From Helicostylum pulchrum (Eukaryota > Mucoromycota > Mucoromycetes > Mucorales > Mucoraceae), in contig JAIXMO010000087.1 in NCBI GenBank assembly GCA_025677825.1, positions 1 to 64,000 on the forward strand: a stretch of 64,000 nt of DNA. The letters are read 5' to 3'. The notes below the pieces were generated by a model. It was not told the origin of the DNA, searched no databases, and saw only the letters and a program-made list of their open reading frames with translations. A program made the position numbers and the translations under genes. This document shows, one piece after another, positions 46,414-57,896 of the stretch (the first letter of the stretch is position 1; the number at the start of each line of letters is the position of its first letter).

Positions 46414-46421
46414 TTTATATA
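46414..46421 (-). promoter_or_regulatory. TATA box of the cysteine-module gene
   Basis: TATATAAA on the minus strand, about 58 bp upstream of the ATG at 46356. Confidence 0.6.
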
Positions 46422-49400
46422 TGCAAACATTTTATATATCATTACTTTAATTTCAAAAAGTGGTACCATATACAGGTGTCTGGTTTCACCTAATGGATAT
46501 ATTTATGAGGTATAAATATAACATTGGATACTTTATTAAAATAAAATAAAAAATCCCGTTTAAAGTTCGGAGTATCTGGTTATGTCAGACAGAAGTGTAT
46601 TTTGTAAATATTATATTATATACGGCTATTTTCAACTCACTTGTCGATCATAAAAGGAAAGAAAAGAAAAAAAAACCGACATACATGGTAGTACTATTGT
46701 CATTAAAAAAAAGACCTTTTTTTTTTTCTCGACGCTCTCAATTTTAATTCATGTATTTACTTCGGACGATCAATTGGCCTAAGACTCTTTTGCTCTTTCA
46801 AGTAAATCTATTAATAGTGAGAAAGTTTTTTACTTCAACGTATACAGAGGTAAACTACTACGAGGACATTCTCTTTTTTTTTTTTTGCATGAAAACCGTG
46901 AAAATTTCGATAGCTCTCATTGGACAGCTTGAAAAAAGTTTAACAACATGAGACTTCAGCTGTATTTTTTTTTTAGACGTACGATATACAAAAGCGCTAA
47001 TTTGCCATTTATCATGTATGGTTGACGTATTCTATAGTTGATATATGTTTGTATAAGGTAATAATAGATGGGAGTAAATTTGTATAATTTGCCTTTTTTT
47101 TTTTGTGTCCTATTTTTATCAATTTTTTTTTTAAAACCGCTAATTTTGGTATTTATTCCAATTATAGAATTTACACTTTTATTTCGTGTACCCTAATTCA
47201 ATGCCACACCTAAACATTAATATATTGGTTCCATAGAGTTTTGATTTCTTTACAAGTAAAAAAGATTAGGTTTCTTTTTTATACCAAAGTAAAAAATGAG
47301 GTGCATTACTATATTTTGTTTAAGAAGAGATTGAAGGTATTGCAGCGAAAAAGATCTTCGCTCTTAAAATAAACTTTCTTCTCTCTCGATTATAACTGCT
47401 TTAAGATAATAACCAACTGTGTGATGGAGGAAGAAAATATAATGCGCGGGTTTGGCGCACCGGTTCTTTTTTATATAATATATTGGTGTCTAGAGTATCG
47501 ATATATTTATAGAATGCCGCAAGAGAAAAGGTAATTTTGAAGACGAAGAAAGAAATGTTTTAGCTTGACATTTTATTTTGTAGTCATATGACGCAAGTGT
47601 TGCGTCTTGTTTTCGCCAAGAACTACTTATTCGATTTATATCTTTTTTAGATAAACAGTTTCATGGTTTAAAAGGAATTGAATCTTTTTTGTTTTTTGTT
47701 TCCGTGAGCTATTCCCAGTAAATATACACAGTCAATTCACCTAAACGATAAATCTATCTTTAGCTATTGTCCCAACTATTAAAATTATCAAAATATTTAA
47801 AATAGGAAGGAACAACACATGGTTGTAATATTTTTTAAGGGAGAGAGAAAGACATGTTACATTGTACAAACATACCGAGAAAAGACCCTACAAGATGGTC
47901 ACTTTTATAACCTCATGGCCTTTGAGAGAAATCTTTTAAAAAAAGGATATACACGTTTACTAATTCATCACAGGAGTAATTCAAATGTCCTTTGAGTAAA
48001 AAAAAAAAAAGTACGAAGTCAAATTGAACGCCCAATTGTTGGTCAATTGTGTGTAAGTAAACGAGTCAAATATATATTTTTAACATGGTGTATTCCCATG
48101 GAATATTTGATTATTTAGTACAAGTCTGATTATTGGTGTAAAACATTTGATTATTGATACAAAGTGTTCAGTTTAGAAGATCACTAATGAGTCTTCCTAT
48201 TTCGAATAGCTGGTACTACATGTATCAGTTGTTTAGGATGGTCAAAATGTTTTACATGTCGGAATATCGGTTTTAAAAATACCATGTAAAATATGCAATT
48301 GCAGATTGACATTAGATCTATTAAAGCAAAGCAAACCCATACATATTTATCATTTAAATAGGTTTCTTTTTCAGATAACTGTATATTATACAGTCAGATT
48401 TTGGTAGATATATGCACACTGTATAATATCTGAGCACAGAAAAAAAAAAGGGGGTGGAGGGGAGAGGGCTAAAAATGCAACTGTATTTATACATGCATAA
48501 TAACATTGAAAAGAAGTCTTTTGGTAGTCTTAAAATTATAAACTTATTATACTGTCTACCTAGACGTTGATTTAAAATTAAAATTATTTATTAACCAAGA
48601 CCTGGTAACAAAAAAAAAACCATAGGTATTACTATTGTAATATTTAACTGTACGCGTAAGGATGGGTAATGTACAAATTAAGGTTTTGCATAAATGCTCT
48701 TTTTTTTTTTACTGCACATGTGCTTTAATTGTGTACATATAGTGAGATCGGTTCATTATACCATTAATCCTCTCTTTTATACGTATATCAATGTTACTCG
48801 CGAAAAGAGCTATTTTTTAAGCACGGGTTATATTTTAATTTGATGGGGGCCTGGACATACAATTTTGGACATACGATTTTGGACAAAAGGACCATACCCT
48901 TTTCATGCAAAGTGTATCGGAGTAGAACCCGAAGTAATTGTGCTGTAAATGTTAATCCCGGATAAAAGAACAAGTGTGACCTTTGACATGAATGAGATTG
49001 ACTGCCGTAAGGAAATTAAAAAAGACGGAATATTGAAAAAAAAAGGGGGCGGTATTTAATACTATAAATGTGGTCAAATATATTGTTGATACGATTAGTT
49101 AAAAGTAGATGGTATATTACAATATTAAATATATATGAATATATATATGTATATATAAGTAGTTAAATTTTAGCTCAAGTTACATGTCGCAACAGATAAG
49201 CATAAAAAAGTAAATGACTGTAAGTGTTATGCTACTTTTTCGATGCAACAAAAAAATTGTGATGGGAAATAAGGAGAAAGTGACACAAAGGGTTTAATCT
49301 GAGTAATGTAAAAAACCAAACAAAACTCCCTAATATACCATTATAGGTAATAAGGAGAAAGTGTTGCATAATAACAAATATATCGTATGGAATCATTTCA

Positions 49401-50392
49401 TATCACCTAAACACGCTTGCACCTCACGTTAGTAAGAATAAGAAAATAACAACTACAACAACCAAAAAAGTTTACTTTCTTTCTTCTCCTTTTTTTTTTT
49501 ATATACACTTGTAAAAAAAACAAGGGTACAGAAATCATTTGTACAAGTGCGTGTAAATATCAAATGGAAGGTGAAATTATTAAAGATACAAAAAGAATAT
49601 TAAATCAACTTGAAACTATTATAATAAAAAGAAACCAAAATGTAAATAACAACAGTCAAAAAAAACAAGAAAACGTTTTATAACTAAAATTTTTTTATAG
49701 CTGGAAATTTGTTTATGGCGTACATTCGAATCGACTCTGGATATTTTATATATTTTCACACCAAAACTTGTTTGGAAACAACAACAAGATTTCATATTTA
49801 ACCATCATCTGACGACCATCCTAAACGCATGCACCCTAATATCTTCTGTTATAAAAGTAATCCTCTCTAAATTTAACGAGAGTGAAAAAAGAGAAACTAT
49901 ATCATCTATACTTCTTTTAACTGAAATAGTCAAACGAATTAAAAATCAACCTTTGGAAAAGATAAATTACAGGGTAACAAATAAGAGAAAAAAAGGGGAA
50001 TCAAACAAGTTGTATTTAATCACAGTTTATATAGCTACTGATTGTAACACATTTACATCAATTTATCAACTCATTTCTACTTTCATTCTTATCACAACAA
50101 AACAACTGTTGTTCAATGCTAACACCACCAACTACACCAGTTACAATTAAACCATCGAAATATTTAAAAAGTAAATAAATCTTTTCATTGGTATGCAATT
50201 TGTTTTTTTTTGACATTTTTTATCTAAATATATATATTATAATAGGTGCGTCTTTTCTTTATCAAGGAGAAGAAACTCGTGCAAAAAAAAGGTAAAACGC
50301 ACTCAGGGATAATACTTGACATTCTTATTATTAATACCCTTTTCTATCTTTTTCTCCTTTTTTTTTTTCTTCCTTTATTATATACAAATACA
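46422..50392. other. Long gene-free region
   Basis: Nearly 4 kb. No coding block was recognised on either strand. It contains short local repeats: TTGGACATACRATTTTGGAC near 48853-48885, an ATTTGATTATT motif at 48105-48155, and AATAAGGAGAAAGTG at about 49268 and 49350. The last few hundred bases are the upstream region of the Ras-GEF. Confidence 0.45.
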
Positions 50393-52807
50393 ATGTATAC
50401 ATTAAAAAATAGCCATAGTGAAAAAATTAAAAATAATCAAAATGATACAGGTAATAGTTATTCATGTGTATTATATGTACATAGATATAGACTAACAGGT
50501 TAACATAGTCGGCAAAAGATTTATTCGTAGTATTTCATCATTAAAAAAAAGCCCCAACAATAACAGCCTGATAGACTCAACTTCCCAGTCTAGACTTAAA
50601 ATCGATGAGGAACGAACCATAATAGAACCTATTAAAAAGCCAAAAAGCAGTATACGTATATTTTTTGGTGGTAAACGTCTGCCTTCTCCATCTTCCCCGA
50701 AAGAAAAACATGTTATGGATATATTCGATAATATGAATGAGGTATTAGTATTATTGTTATTTAAATATGTGCACCTTGTGTATTTAAGCTTTTTTTTTTA
50801 TAGGTAGAAAATGCAAATAAAAGAGCTTCTGTACAGACATTGATATCGCCATTTGCAAGAAACGTTGCTGTTCGTACCGCCAGTACATTGGATTCTTGCG
50901 ATTCTGGTTGCTTTACTTCCGACATTGCCGATAACATGTTAACAACACGACAAAAGAGTTTAACTTCTATTCAAAAAGAGTACGCTGAACCAGTTTTTAT
51001 AAAAGAAAAAAATTCCCTTTTAAAGCATAATCGATCCGAAAGCGATCTTCGATTGATCACGTCCATATTAAAACCGTGGGGATCAAAAGAATTAAAAAGA
51101 AGACCGTCTCAATTTTCTTTAGCTGGTAAACTGGACGGTCTAAGTGCTAATAAAGAGGATGATGAAATATTAAGGAACGTGAAAGAGAATGGAAAAGAAG
51201 GGTCGGTTTTACATGTATCCGAAAATGGAACAGATGTACTGGTGATGGAAATGATACAATCGAACAAGTTACAAGTTTTATCTGGTACTTTGGAAAGGTT
51301 GTTTATGAAGTTGGCTGATGAAACATGTCAAGATTTGGATTATGTAGATACCTATATCCTAAGCCACTTGTTCTTTACAGATTCGTTTGAATTACTTGAA
51401 AACCTAATGGCTCGATTTCATTTAGAAGCATTACCTGGTGAAGCAAATTACTTTAAAAAGTGGCAAAGATGTATACAAGTCAAGTAATATACCCCCCTTT
51501 TTTAAATAATAATAATAATAATAATACTAGTAACTAACACTTTTTTCTATAGAGTATTGAATGTTATCTCTCGATGGATCAAACTACAATTTCAAGATTT
51601 TAAAATGAATCCTGTGTTAATAACTCGTTTGGAAGCATTTTTAAACGGAGACGTCAATCGTGCTGGTTTCACGATTGAAGCAGATATGATTAAAGAAGCA
51701 TTAGAAAGACAGGTATAGTGCCTTCATTTTACGCTGTATTTTTTTAAAAATTAAACAACCTTCCTTCCTTAGAACGTTCAATATACCAAATCAAGACATT
51801 CGTTTATTGTTCAAACTTCACAATCACTCGTATCATTTGGAAACAATCCACCCATCGTACGAAGGCCATCGGCCACGCCTAGTTTTTTATCATTTGTATC
51901 ATACTCTACACCACCCGGCTCTCCTCTTCATTCACCCGACTTATTTTTATCACTCAATTCTAAAGACGTTGCAAAGTATTTGACATTAGCTGATTTCTAT
52001 ATACTTGAATGTATAACAGCACAGGATTATTTAGCCGTTTATTATCCAAATTGTATCAAGAAGAAAACAAAAGATTTTAGAAAAATGGATTACATAGCTA
52101 TGATGACTGAAAGAGCAAATAAATTAAGTAAGTGGGTGGTTGAAGAAACAATTGTACATAAATTGAACAGTAAACAAAGAAGAATGACGATAAGAAAAAT
52201 AATTGAGATTGCCAAGGTACTTAAAAAACACACCCACACATTTGTATATATGAATACTAATCTTTCTTTAAATGAGTAGTTATGCTTAAATTGGAATAAT
52301 TTCCATACGAGTATGGTACTTACAATGGGATTAACTCAATTACAAGAATTTAGGGACAATAGTTGGCAACAGGTATCTTTACTATCCAGCAGAGATATTA
52401 CGACACTAAAACAACTACTAAAATACCTGAACGTATGTAACAATATGAGCTACTATCGAACTGCATTTAAAAAAGTATCCAAAGCACCATGTATACCCTT
52501 TTTCCCAATTGTACTCAAGGACTTGACGTTCTTGATGGATGGAAACGCAACGATTAATATGGACGGTTTAGTAAACTTTACTAAATTTAGAATACTGGTG
52601 CAATCCATTCATAACGTTCTCAACTATACTATCGAAAATTATTATTTCGCTTCCGAATTAGAACATTTCCCATTCTTTCCAAATCAGCCAATGACTTGTA
52701 TCGAAAAACAAAGTCATTTGGACCAAGTGGCAGCTACCTTGGAATCTCAAATAAAAAATGGGCGGTCTAATGATGGCTGGACCGCGGAAACCAATTTAAA
52801 CCAATAA
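50393..52807 (+). CDS. Ras guanine-nucleotide exchange factor (Cdc25-type RasGEF)
   Basis: Exons 50393-50450, 50509-50741, 50804-51483, 51553-51712, 51773-52216, 52280-52807 give about 700 residues. The N-terminal ~220 residues are basic and Ser-rich. A RasGEF N-terminal (REM) module follows (LSGTLERLFMKLADET, YILSHLFFTDSFELLENLM, VLNVISRWIKLQFQDF). The catalytic RasGEF domain has LTLADFYILECITAQDYLAV, ERANKLSKWVVEETI, a LCLNWNNFHTSM segment, SRDITTLKQLLKYLNVCNN and PCIPFFPIVLKDLTFL. It should load GTP on a Ras-family GTPase at membranes. No SH3 domain is seen, unlike yeast Cdc25. In exon 2 I use the AG just before 50509 because the nearer one gives an immediate stop. The first exon is short, so its start is less sure. 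Confidence 0.9.
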
Positions 52808-53216
52808 ATACGCGTTAATCCTAAAAACCTTCTTCCTGGGTGTAAAAATCTCTTCCTGTTGTTGTAATTTTTAGCTGAGAATTAACAAACAGCTTACGAA
52901 TAGCGAGGTTAATATTTGCAATGTCCTACAGGCGCTTGGAAAAGATATGTTATGGTGTTTTATTACATCTATAAGTCTTGGTGTATGGGAATATACAATT
53001 ATTAAAAGTCGTTGAAACCGATAGCAATACTAATAAAAAACCGTGTTCCTCAGTAAAATGTCTCATGCGAATTAGTCGCCTTTTTAAGCACCCATAACTA
53101 CAAAATAAATTACTACGATTCTCTTCACTTTCCTTTTAAAAGTTTTCATAATATAATTCACTGCGTTTATTAAAACAAATTTAACAATATTATTCTAAAT
53201 ATCAAACTCTAAAAAC

Positions 53217-53495
53217 ATGTCTGATAAAAAGAAATCAAAGCAACCTGCTTTAAGTAGTTTTCTCTCTCCAAGTTCCAGTAGCAATACATTAAATGATATT
53301 ATATCCTCATCATCAAGCCCTACTACTGTTCCTTTTAGTGATGTTAACCCTGCTACATTTTTGCTTATTGTTGAATATACCTCTATCTCGTCAGATATTG
53401 CTCCTAATGAAAGTTTAACTTTTTCTGTTCTTGCTATAGATCTGTCTTCCGCTAGTTACTGGAGATTTAACCTTTGGTATTTACTTATATTTTAG
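53217..53495 (+). CDS. Hypothetical short ORF (92 aa), Ser-rich
   Basis: MSDKKKSKQPALSSFLSPSS begins a Ser/Thr-rich 50-residue stretch, then ATFLLIVEYTSISSDIAPNE and a hydrophobic end. The start context (AAAACATGTCTG after a long A-rich leader) is good, but no domain is recognisable. The end may be an unspliced exon edge or a truncation. It could be the 5' remnant of a gene whose remainder has decayed. Confidence 0.35.
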   Translation: MSDKKKSKQPALSSFLSPSSSSNTLNDIISSSSSPTTVPFSDVNPATFLLIVEYTSISSDIAPNESLTFSVLAIDLSSASYWRFNLWYLLIF

Positions 53496-53912
53496 AAGGG
53501 GTAAACCATAAAAAAAAGAGGTCATTATCCTTGTTCACTTTCTGATAAACAAGAAATAATATTGTCATTATTTCGTATTAATTATTAAAGATACAATGTT
53601 GGTCTGGAACCACACTAATATATTTTTGGAATCACTTTATGATGAACGAGAAATCACTTGATACAATGTCCTATTTTTTAATCACGATCATAAACAGGAC
53701 AATTTTTGGCCCGCAGACCAAGCCTGGACTGAGTTGGGGAAAAAATAAGTCACCAGACTCACTGGGAGAATCCAAGTTACTATTCTAGTACTTGAGTTTT
53801 TAAAATACAGCATTTTCACTGGGAAAAAAAATTACCTGCAGTCGTCTAAATTGCCCGAGGCGGTATGCTTCCCTGGGACTGGTGCTATAGTGCAAACAAA
53901 TGTTTAAAGTTG

Positions 53913-54054
53913 TTAGCCAAGTCGTTCAGAAATAACATATCAATGAATACATATGATTACTTATCTTTATAATATACGCATAAGAAAAGACGGTGTTTCT
54001 GGGCAGGTAAACCATCCGTATTTACATATACTAAACGCTGGCATCAGTAAAACC
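53913..54054 (+). repeat. Dispersed repeat, copy 2 (partner 44680-44792)
   Basis: Same ordered blocks as copy 1, with an extra AT-rich insertion in the middle. Followed by a T-run and A-run. Confidence 0.75.
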
Positions 54055-55410
54055 CCCTCTCCATCCGTTTTTTTTTTAAAAAAAAAACTTCCCTATTCTA
54101 GAGGTTGAAAAAGGAAAAGATAACCAAACCATAAAAGTAACAACTCAAAAATACCGTAACGCCAGCCACATAACAAAGACATTTACCAGCAAGAGAGGAC
54201 GTTACCTAACAAGAAAGACATTTACTAGGGACAAAGCATCCATTAAAGTTCAAGTAAACAAAGCATATAATAGGGTCCAAATAGAGTAAGAGCTTATTTG
54301 CAATAATAAAAAAGTAACTAACAAGAATTCGTCATAGCAAAAATATTTCTCAGCGTTTACCAAGGAATAATCCTTATCTCAAGTATAACATCGCCCAACC
54401 TTGGAAGCAGAAGCATAACAATAAATAAAGTTACATAACCGGTATAAGAAGTCAATCAGCAGAAGAAAGTAAATCAGCAGAAAGTAGACATTGAATAAGT
54501 ATAAACAGCATCAGTATAAGAAGAAAAGCCATACAATCTATTATTTATAAACGTACAAAATATAAAAGACCAGCAGCGAAAGTGTATGTATCATTTACCG
54601 TGTATAGTTATAAGAAAAATGTTTAGAGAAAGAAAAAAGAGAAAAAAAAAGGGGACGACATCTTGGTTTATTTATATTTAATTGTGATTTATTATTGTGG
54701 TCAGTTACGTATTGTATAAAAAAAAGTCTCAAAAAGACAACATCGTGAAAAGCGTGATCATCAATAGGGTCAGATTCAACTTCCTCATCTTCATCATCAT
54801 CGATTGGTAAAAATAAGGATTCTTCTGTTGAAGAAGGCTATTCATTAAAGGGATATATATGTAAGTCTACTAATTTTTTTTATTTACGAATAAATATTAT
54901 ATATGTGATCTTACAGTACCCACTGTGAACAGTACTCTCAAGTTTCACTGTAAGCCAAATATATATAAATCTCAGTAGTAGATGTTCTGACAGCTAATAT
55001 TATCATTCTGTTCTGGGTTTTTTTTGTCAAAAGAAAAAAAAATCATGCAGGATTTTTAGTAGTTTTTTTTTTTTTTTTTTAAAAAAACCAATCAAAATTA
55101 AAATGTCAAGGTATCCTTTCTAAAAAAAAATATATAGAGATATTTATATTACTTGTTCTTAAAAAGTATGACACCTTGCTCCTCCAGTACATAGAAATTA
55201 CGTAGTAATAGGTGATTTGAATCTTCTGTAAAACGAGGATATGATCCATTCTAAAGAGGTGTAAGTATGACATAAATATGAAATAAATTTCAGCCCTCTT
55301 TTTTTCCCTCCTTTTTATCATTCTTTTTTTTAAAAAAAAAATGTTTTCCTTTCTTTCAATCTAAATACCACTTTCTAAACTCAAAAAGACCAAGCTTGTA
55401 TTTCCTCTTG

Positions 55411-55450
55411 CACAAGACCTCCTACGCAAGACCTCCTACACAAGACCTCC
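55411..55450 (+). repeat. Short tandem repeat around CAAGACCTCCTAC
   Basis: Three consecutive copies of a ~14 bp unit (ACAAGACCTCCTAC, GCAAGACCTCCTAC, ACAAGACCTCCAGC). Confidence 0.8.
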
Positions 55451-55610
55451 AGCTCAAGATGGACTTAACAACGTTTTGGTATTGCCAATGCAGGGAAATA
55501 AAGGAACAAGATGTATAAAACAAGAACAGGTACGTGAGAAGTAAAATCCTGCAACCCCTTTTTTTTTGAACCAGTAAATGGAAATTGTATTTGCTTATTT
55601 TAAAGGAAGT

Positions 55611-55706
55611 GTCTGGTGCTCACAGAAAAAAACCTGGTGCTCACAAAAAGAAAAACATGGTGACCACAAAAAAAAAAAAAACCTGGTACGAAAACCTGGT
55701 GCGCAT
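55611..55706 (+). repeat. Imperfect tandem repeat around ACCTGGTGCTCACAAAAA
   Basis: About four degenerate units of C(C/A)TGGTGCTCAC plus an A-run, decaying toward the 3' end (ACATGGTGACCAC, CCTGGTACG, CCTGGTGCGC). Confidence 0.7.
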
Positions 55707-55774
55707 ATCTTTCTCCAATTCTTTTTTTTTAAAAAAAAAACGCGTCAATTTTGATTCCTCCTCTTTCCTCCATT

Positions 55775-56492
55775 ATGAAATTGGCCATCAAAGGTGAAAT
55801 AGAGAACAAGCCGAAGTTATTCATCACCGACCGAGGCACGTTGAAGGCAACTGTTTCGTTTAAGGATGACGGCCAGTTTATTCGAGTTAGCACCTACAAC
55901 GCGAATCTCATTAATGTGATTTTGCAACTTAAGGCGAACGCAGTACATGTGATTAAAGGTAATGTAGGCTTTTTTTTTACTCATGTTCTATTTAAGTGTA
56001 AAAAAACTAAATACTTATAATGACAACAGTGGATACGCCAAGGTCTCCGTATTATTTTTCCCCAGCAAAATTAATGAATAGAAAGCATCGGAGAATCTGC
56101 ATATAAAATTTGCCTTATTTGAGCATGCAAACAACAATTACTATAACAAGGATCTAGTCCAAGCATCCTGTCCATTAGACACGTTAAAATAATTATTTGA
56201 GAGCGTCATCCCTCAAGTGTATCCAGATCATCAAAATTGTCCTCCAATTACGTTTAAAACTGAGGGTATAAAAAAAAAAATGAAGACAAAAAAAAACAAG
56301 GTACGGGGTGATTACAGTGCTGACGTTCATGAACAAATATGGTCGGAGATAGATGCCCTCAAACTCGTCATAAAGCGTCGAGTGGATGATAGTGACATAG
56401 ATATGGAACACCACATTACTTCTTCCGATGAAGATGACAATAAACCAGAACCTCAAAAACGAACCAAAACATCACAGTCACCAGTTCTCTAA
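55775..56492 (+). pseudogene. Unidentified pseudogene
   Basis: MKLAIKGEIENKPKLFITDR then TLKATVSFKDDGQFIRVSTY and LINVILQLKANAVHVIKG form a convincing protein-like block (55775-55960). After a possible intron the reading GYAKVSVLFFPSKINE stops; downstream NLHIKFALFEHANNNYYNKD and FESVIPQVYPDHQNCPPITF are separated by stops. The last open part (56280-56492) is charged (KNKVRGDYSADVHEQIWSEI, EDDNKPEPQKRTKTS). I do not recognise the family; the beta-rich start could be an OB-like fold, but that is speculation. Confidence 0.45.
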
Positions 56493-57083
56493 CTCACAAT
56501 GTACATATAGCTACTACGACCTTGAAAAAAAAAATTCTATTCTTGCTATACTATACACACACTCTCATATATATACTACTACTATATATCTACATAATAC
56601 ATATTGCTACTACTACACCCTTCATAAAAGAAACAATATTAAATAAAATCTATACTTATGAATAGACATTTAGAACAATTTGACCTCCTGAACTCTTCTA
56701 ACTTTTCCTGCAGACCAATTTATACTACAATTCTTACATTTTAAGCTTGCCAATTTAGTATATCGTAGCATAAATCTCAGTGTAGCTTAAAGCGCATTTA
56801 AGAAGTAAAATTGTTCTTTCATTTATTCCTGTGGGATATCTCAGGAAGTTATCATCATTGTCACTCATAGTCTTAATGTAAACATCATATTGCTAAAGCA
56901 TCTTAAACTGCTCAACTATAGATCGAGCTTAAGTATGTATAATTGCTTCATATAGCTGGCTATACTAAAAGGGTATGGCTGCGCGATTATGAACATGCGA
57001 AACTTATCCAAATTAAAGAATTTACATTGATTATTTATATTTAATAATAAAACGACATCTTGTTGAAATTATTTTACTGCAAT
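56493..57083. other. Intergenic region
   Basis: TA/CA-rich sequence after the pseudogene, with no coding block recognised. Confidence 0.5.
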
Positions 57084-57600
57084 TTATTTTTCTTTACGAG
57101 CACGGGTTGAACGTATTGTTGTAGGTGGTGGAAGATTATTCTCATCATCATCTGGAGGCGAAGGCGGTTGTTTATGCTTACGTGTGCGGGTAGGCGCCGA
57201 TGTACTAGATTCAGCAGCGAGGGGAGGCGACGAATCATCATTAACAGGCGTAGGATTGGCACGTTCTTTACCCTTACGAGATGATCTATGACGGGGAGGT
57301 TCAGGAGTAGGTGGGGCAGGTGGCATAGACACTTCCTCTTCTTCCTCTTCTATGGCATTGCCTTCCGCATCCAAAGGTTGAGAAGGGGTGGCGGTCCTGA
57401 CGAAGGTTGGCCACTTCAAAAATCGGTCGAGACTGATCCCATATTAGCCGGCCCAGTATAGGTAGCAGGAGGTGGTCTTTGCGTCGGTTGGATAGAGCTT
57501 TTGCATACAAATAGCACATACTCCGTCGGGCATCCGGTGGCGAAAATGGTGGAACTTTTCAAAATGCTGCCGTTAATAAATAGTGTAAGTATGGCTGAAA
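57084..57600 (-). pseudogene. Pro/Ser-rich protein fragment, frame-broken
   Basis: The C-terminal 111 codons (57419-57084) are open: an acidic run (EEEEEEVSMPPAPPTPEPP) followed by Arg/Lys and Pro-rich low complexity ending RARKEK. Upstream, SSIQPTQRPPPATYTGPANM continues in another frame, so there is at least one indel near 57440. No domain recognised. Its composition resembles the Thr/Pro-rich tail of the partial gene at the right window edge. Confidence 0.35.
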
Positions 57601-57770
57601 CGAGGATATCTTTTGCACTGAAAAAAGTCTAAGGAGGAAACTGCGTCTTTAAATAAATTATTTTAATAAAGTCCTCTAAATGCCATAATGGTTTCATTTA
57701 CTAAAGCACGCTTGTTTTCTTACGATTATTGAAAAGTTTAAGGAGAAAAGTTTCTTTTTTTTAGGGAATT

Positions 57771-57793
57771 CTTAGTACACGTTCTATTTACAC
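57771..57793 (+). repeat. Inverted repeat outside the transposon, left arm
   Basis: CTTAGTACACGTTCTATTTACAC reads, on the opposite strand, almost identically at 61033-61055 (one mismatch), with T/G-rich flanks also matching. It lies about 100 bp outside the transposon's left end. Confidence 0.7.
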
Positions 57794-57894
57794 GCACAGG
57801 AAAAAAAAAATGCGACGTGTTTTTTTTATGCGTTCAACTTAGTTATTCGCATAAAAAGGAGCTTGTACCAATCAAAGTGGGAGCAACAAGTACC

Positions 57895-57896
57895 TA
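57895..57896. repeat. TA target duplication, left
   Basis: TA directly before the inverted end; matched by TA at 60825-60826. Confidence 0.65.

Larger units (their letters stand above)
53496..55774. other. Repeat-rich non-coding region
   Basis: Holds the second dispersed-repeat copy, A/T palindromic runs and two small tandem arrays. No coding block recognised. Confidence 0.5.
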
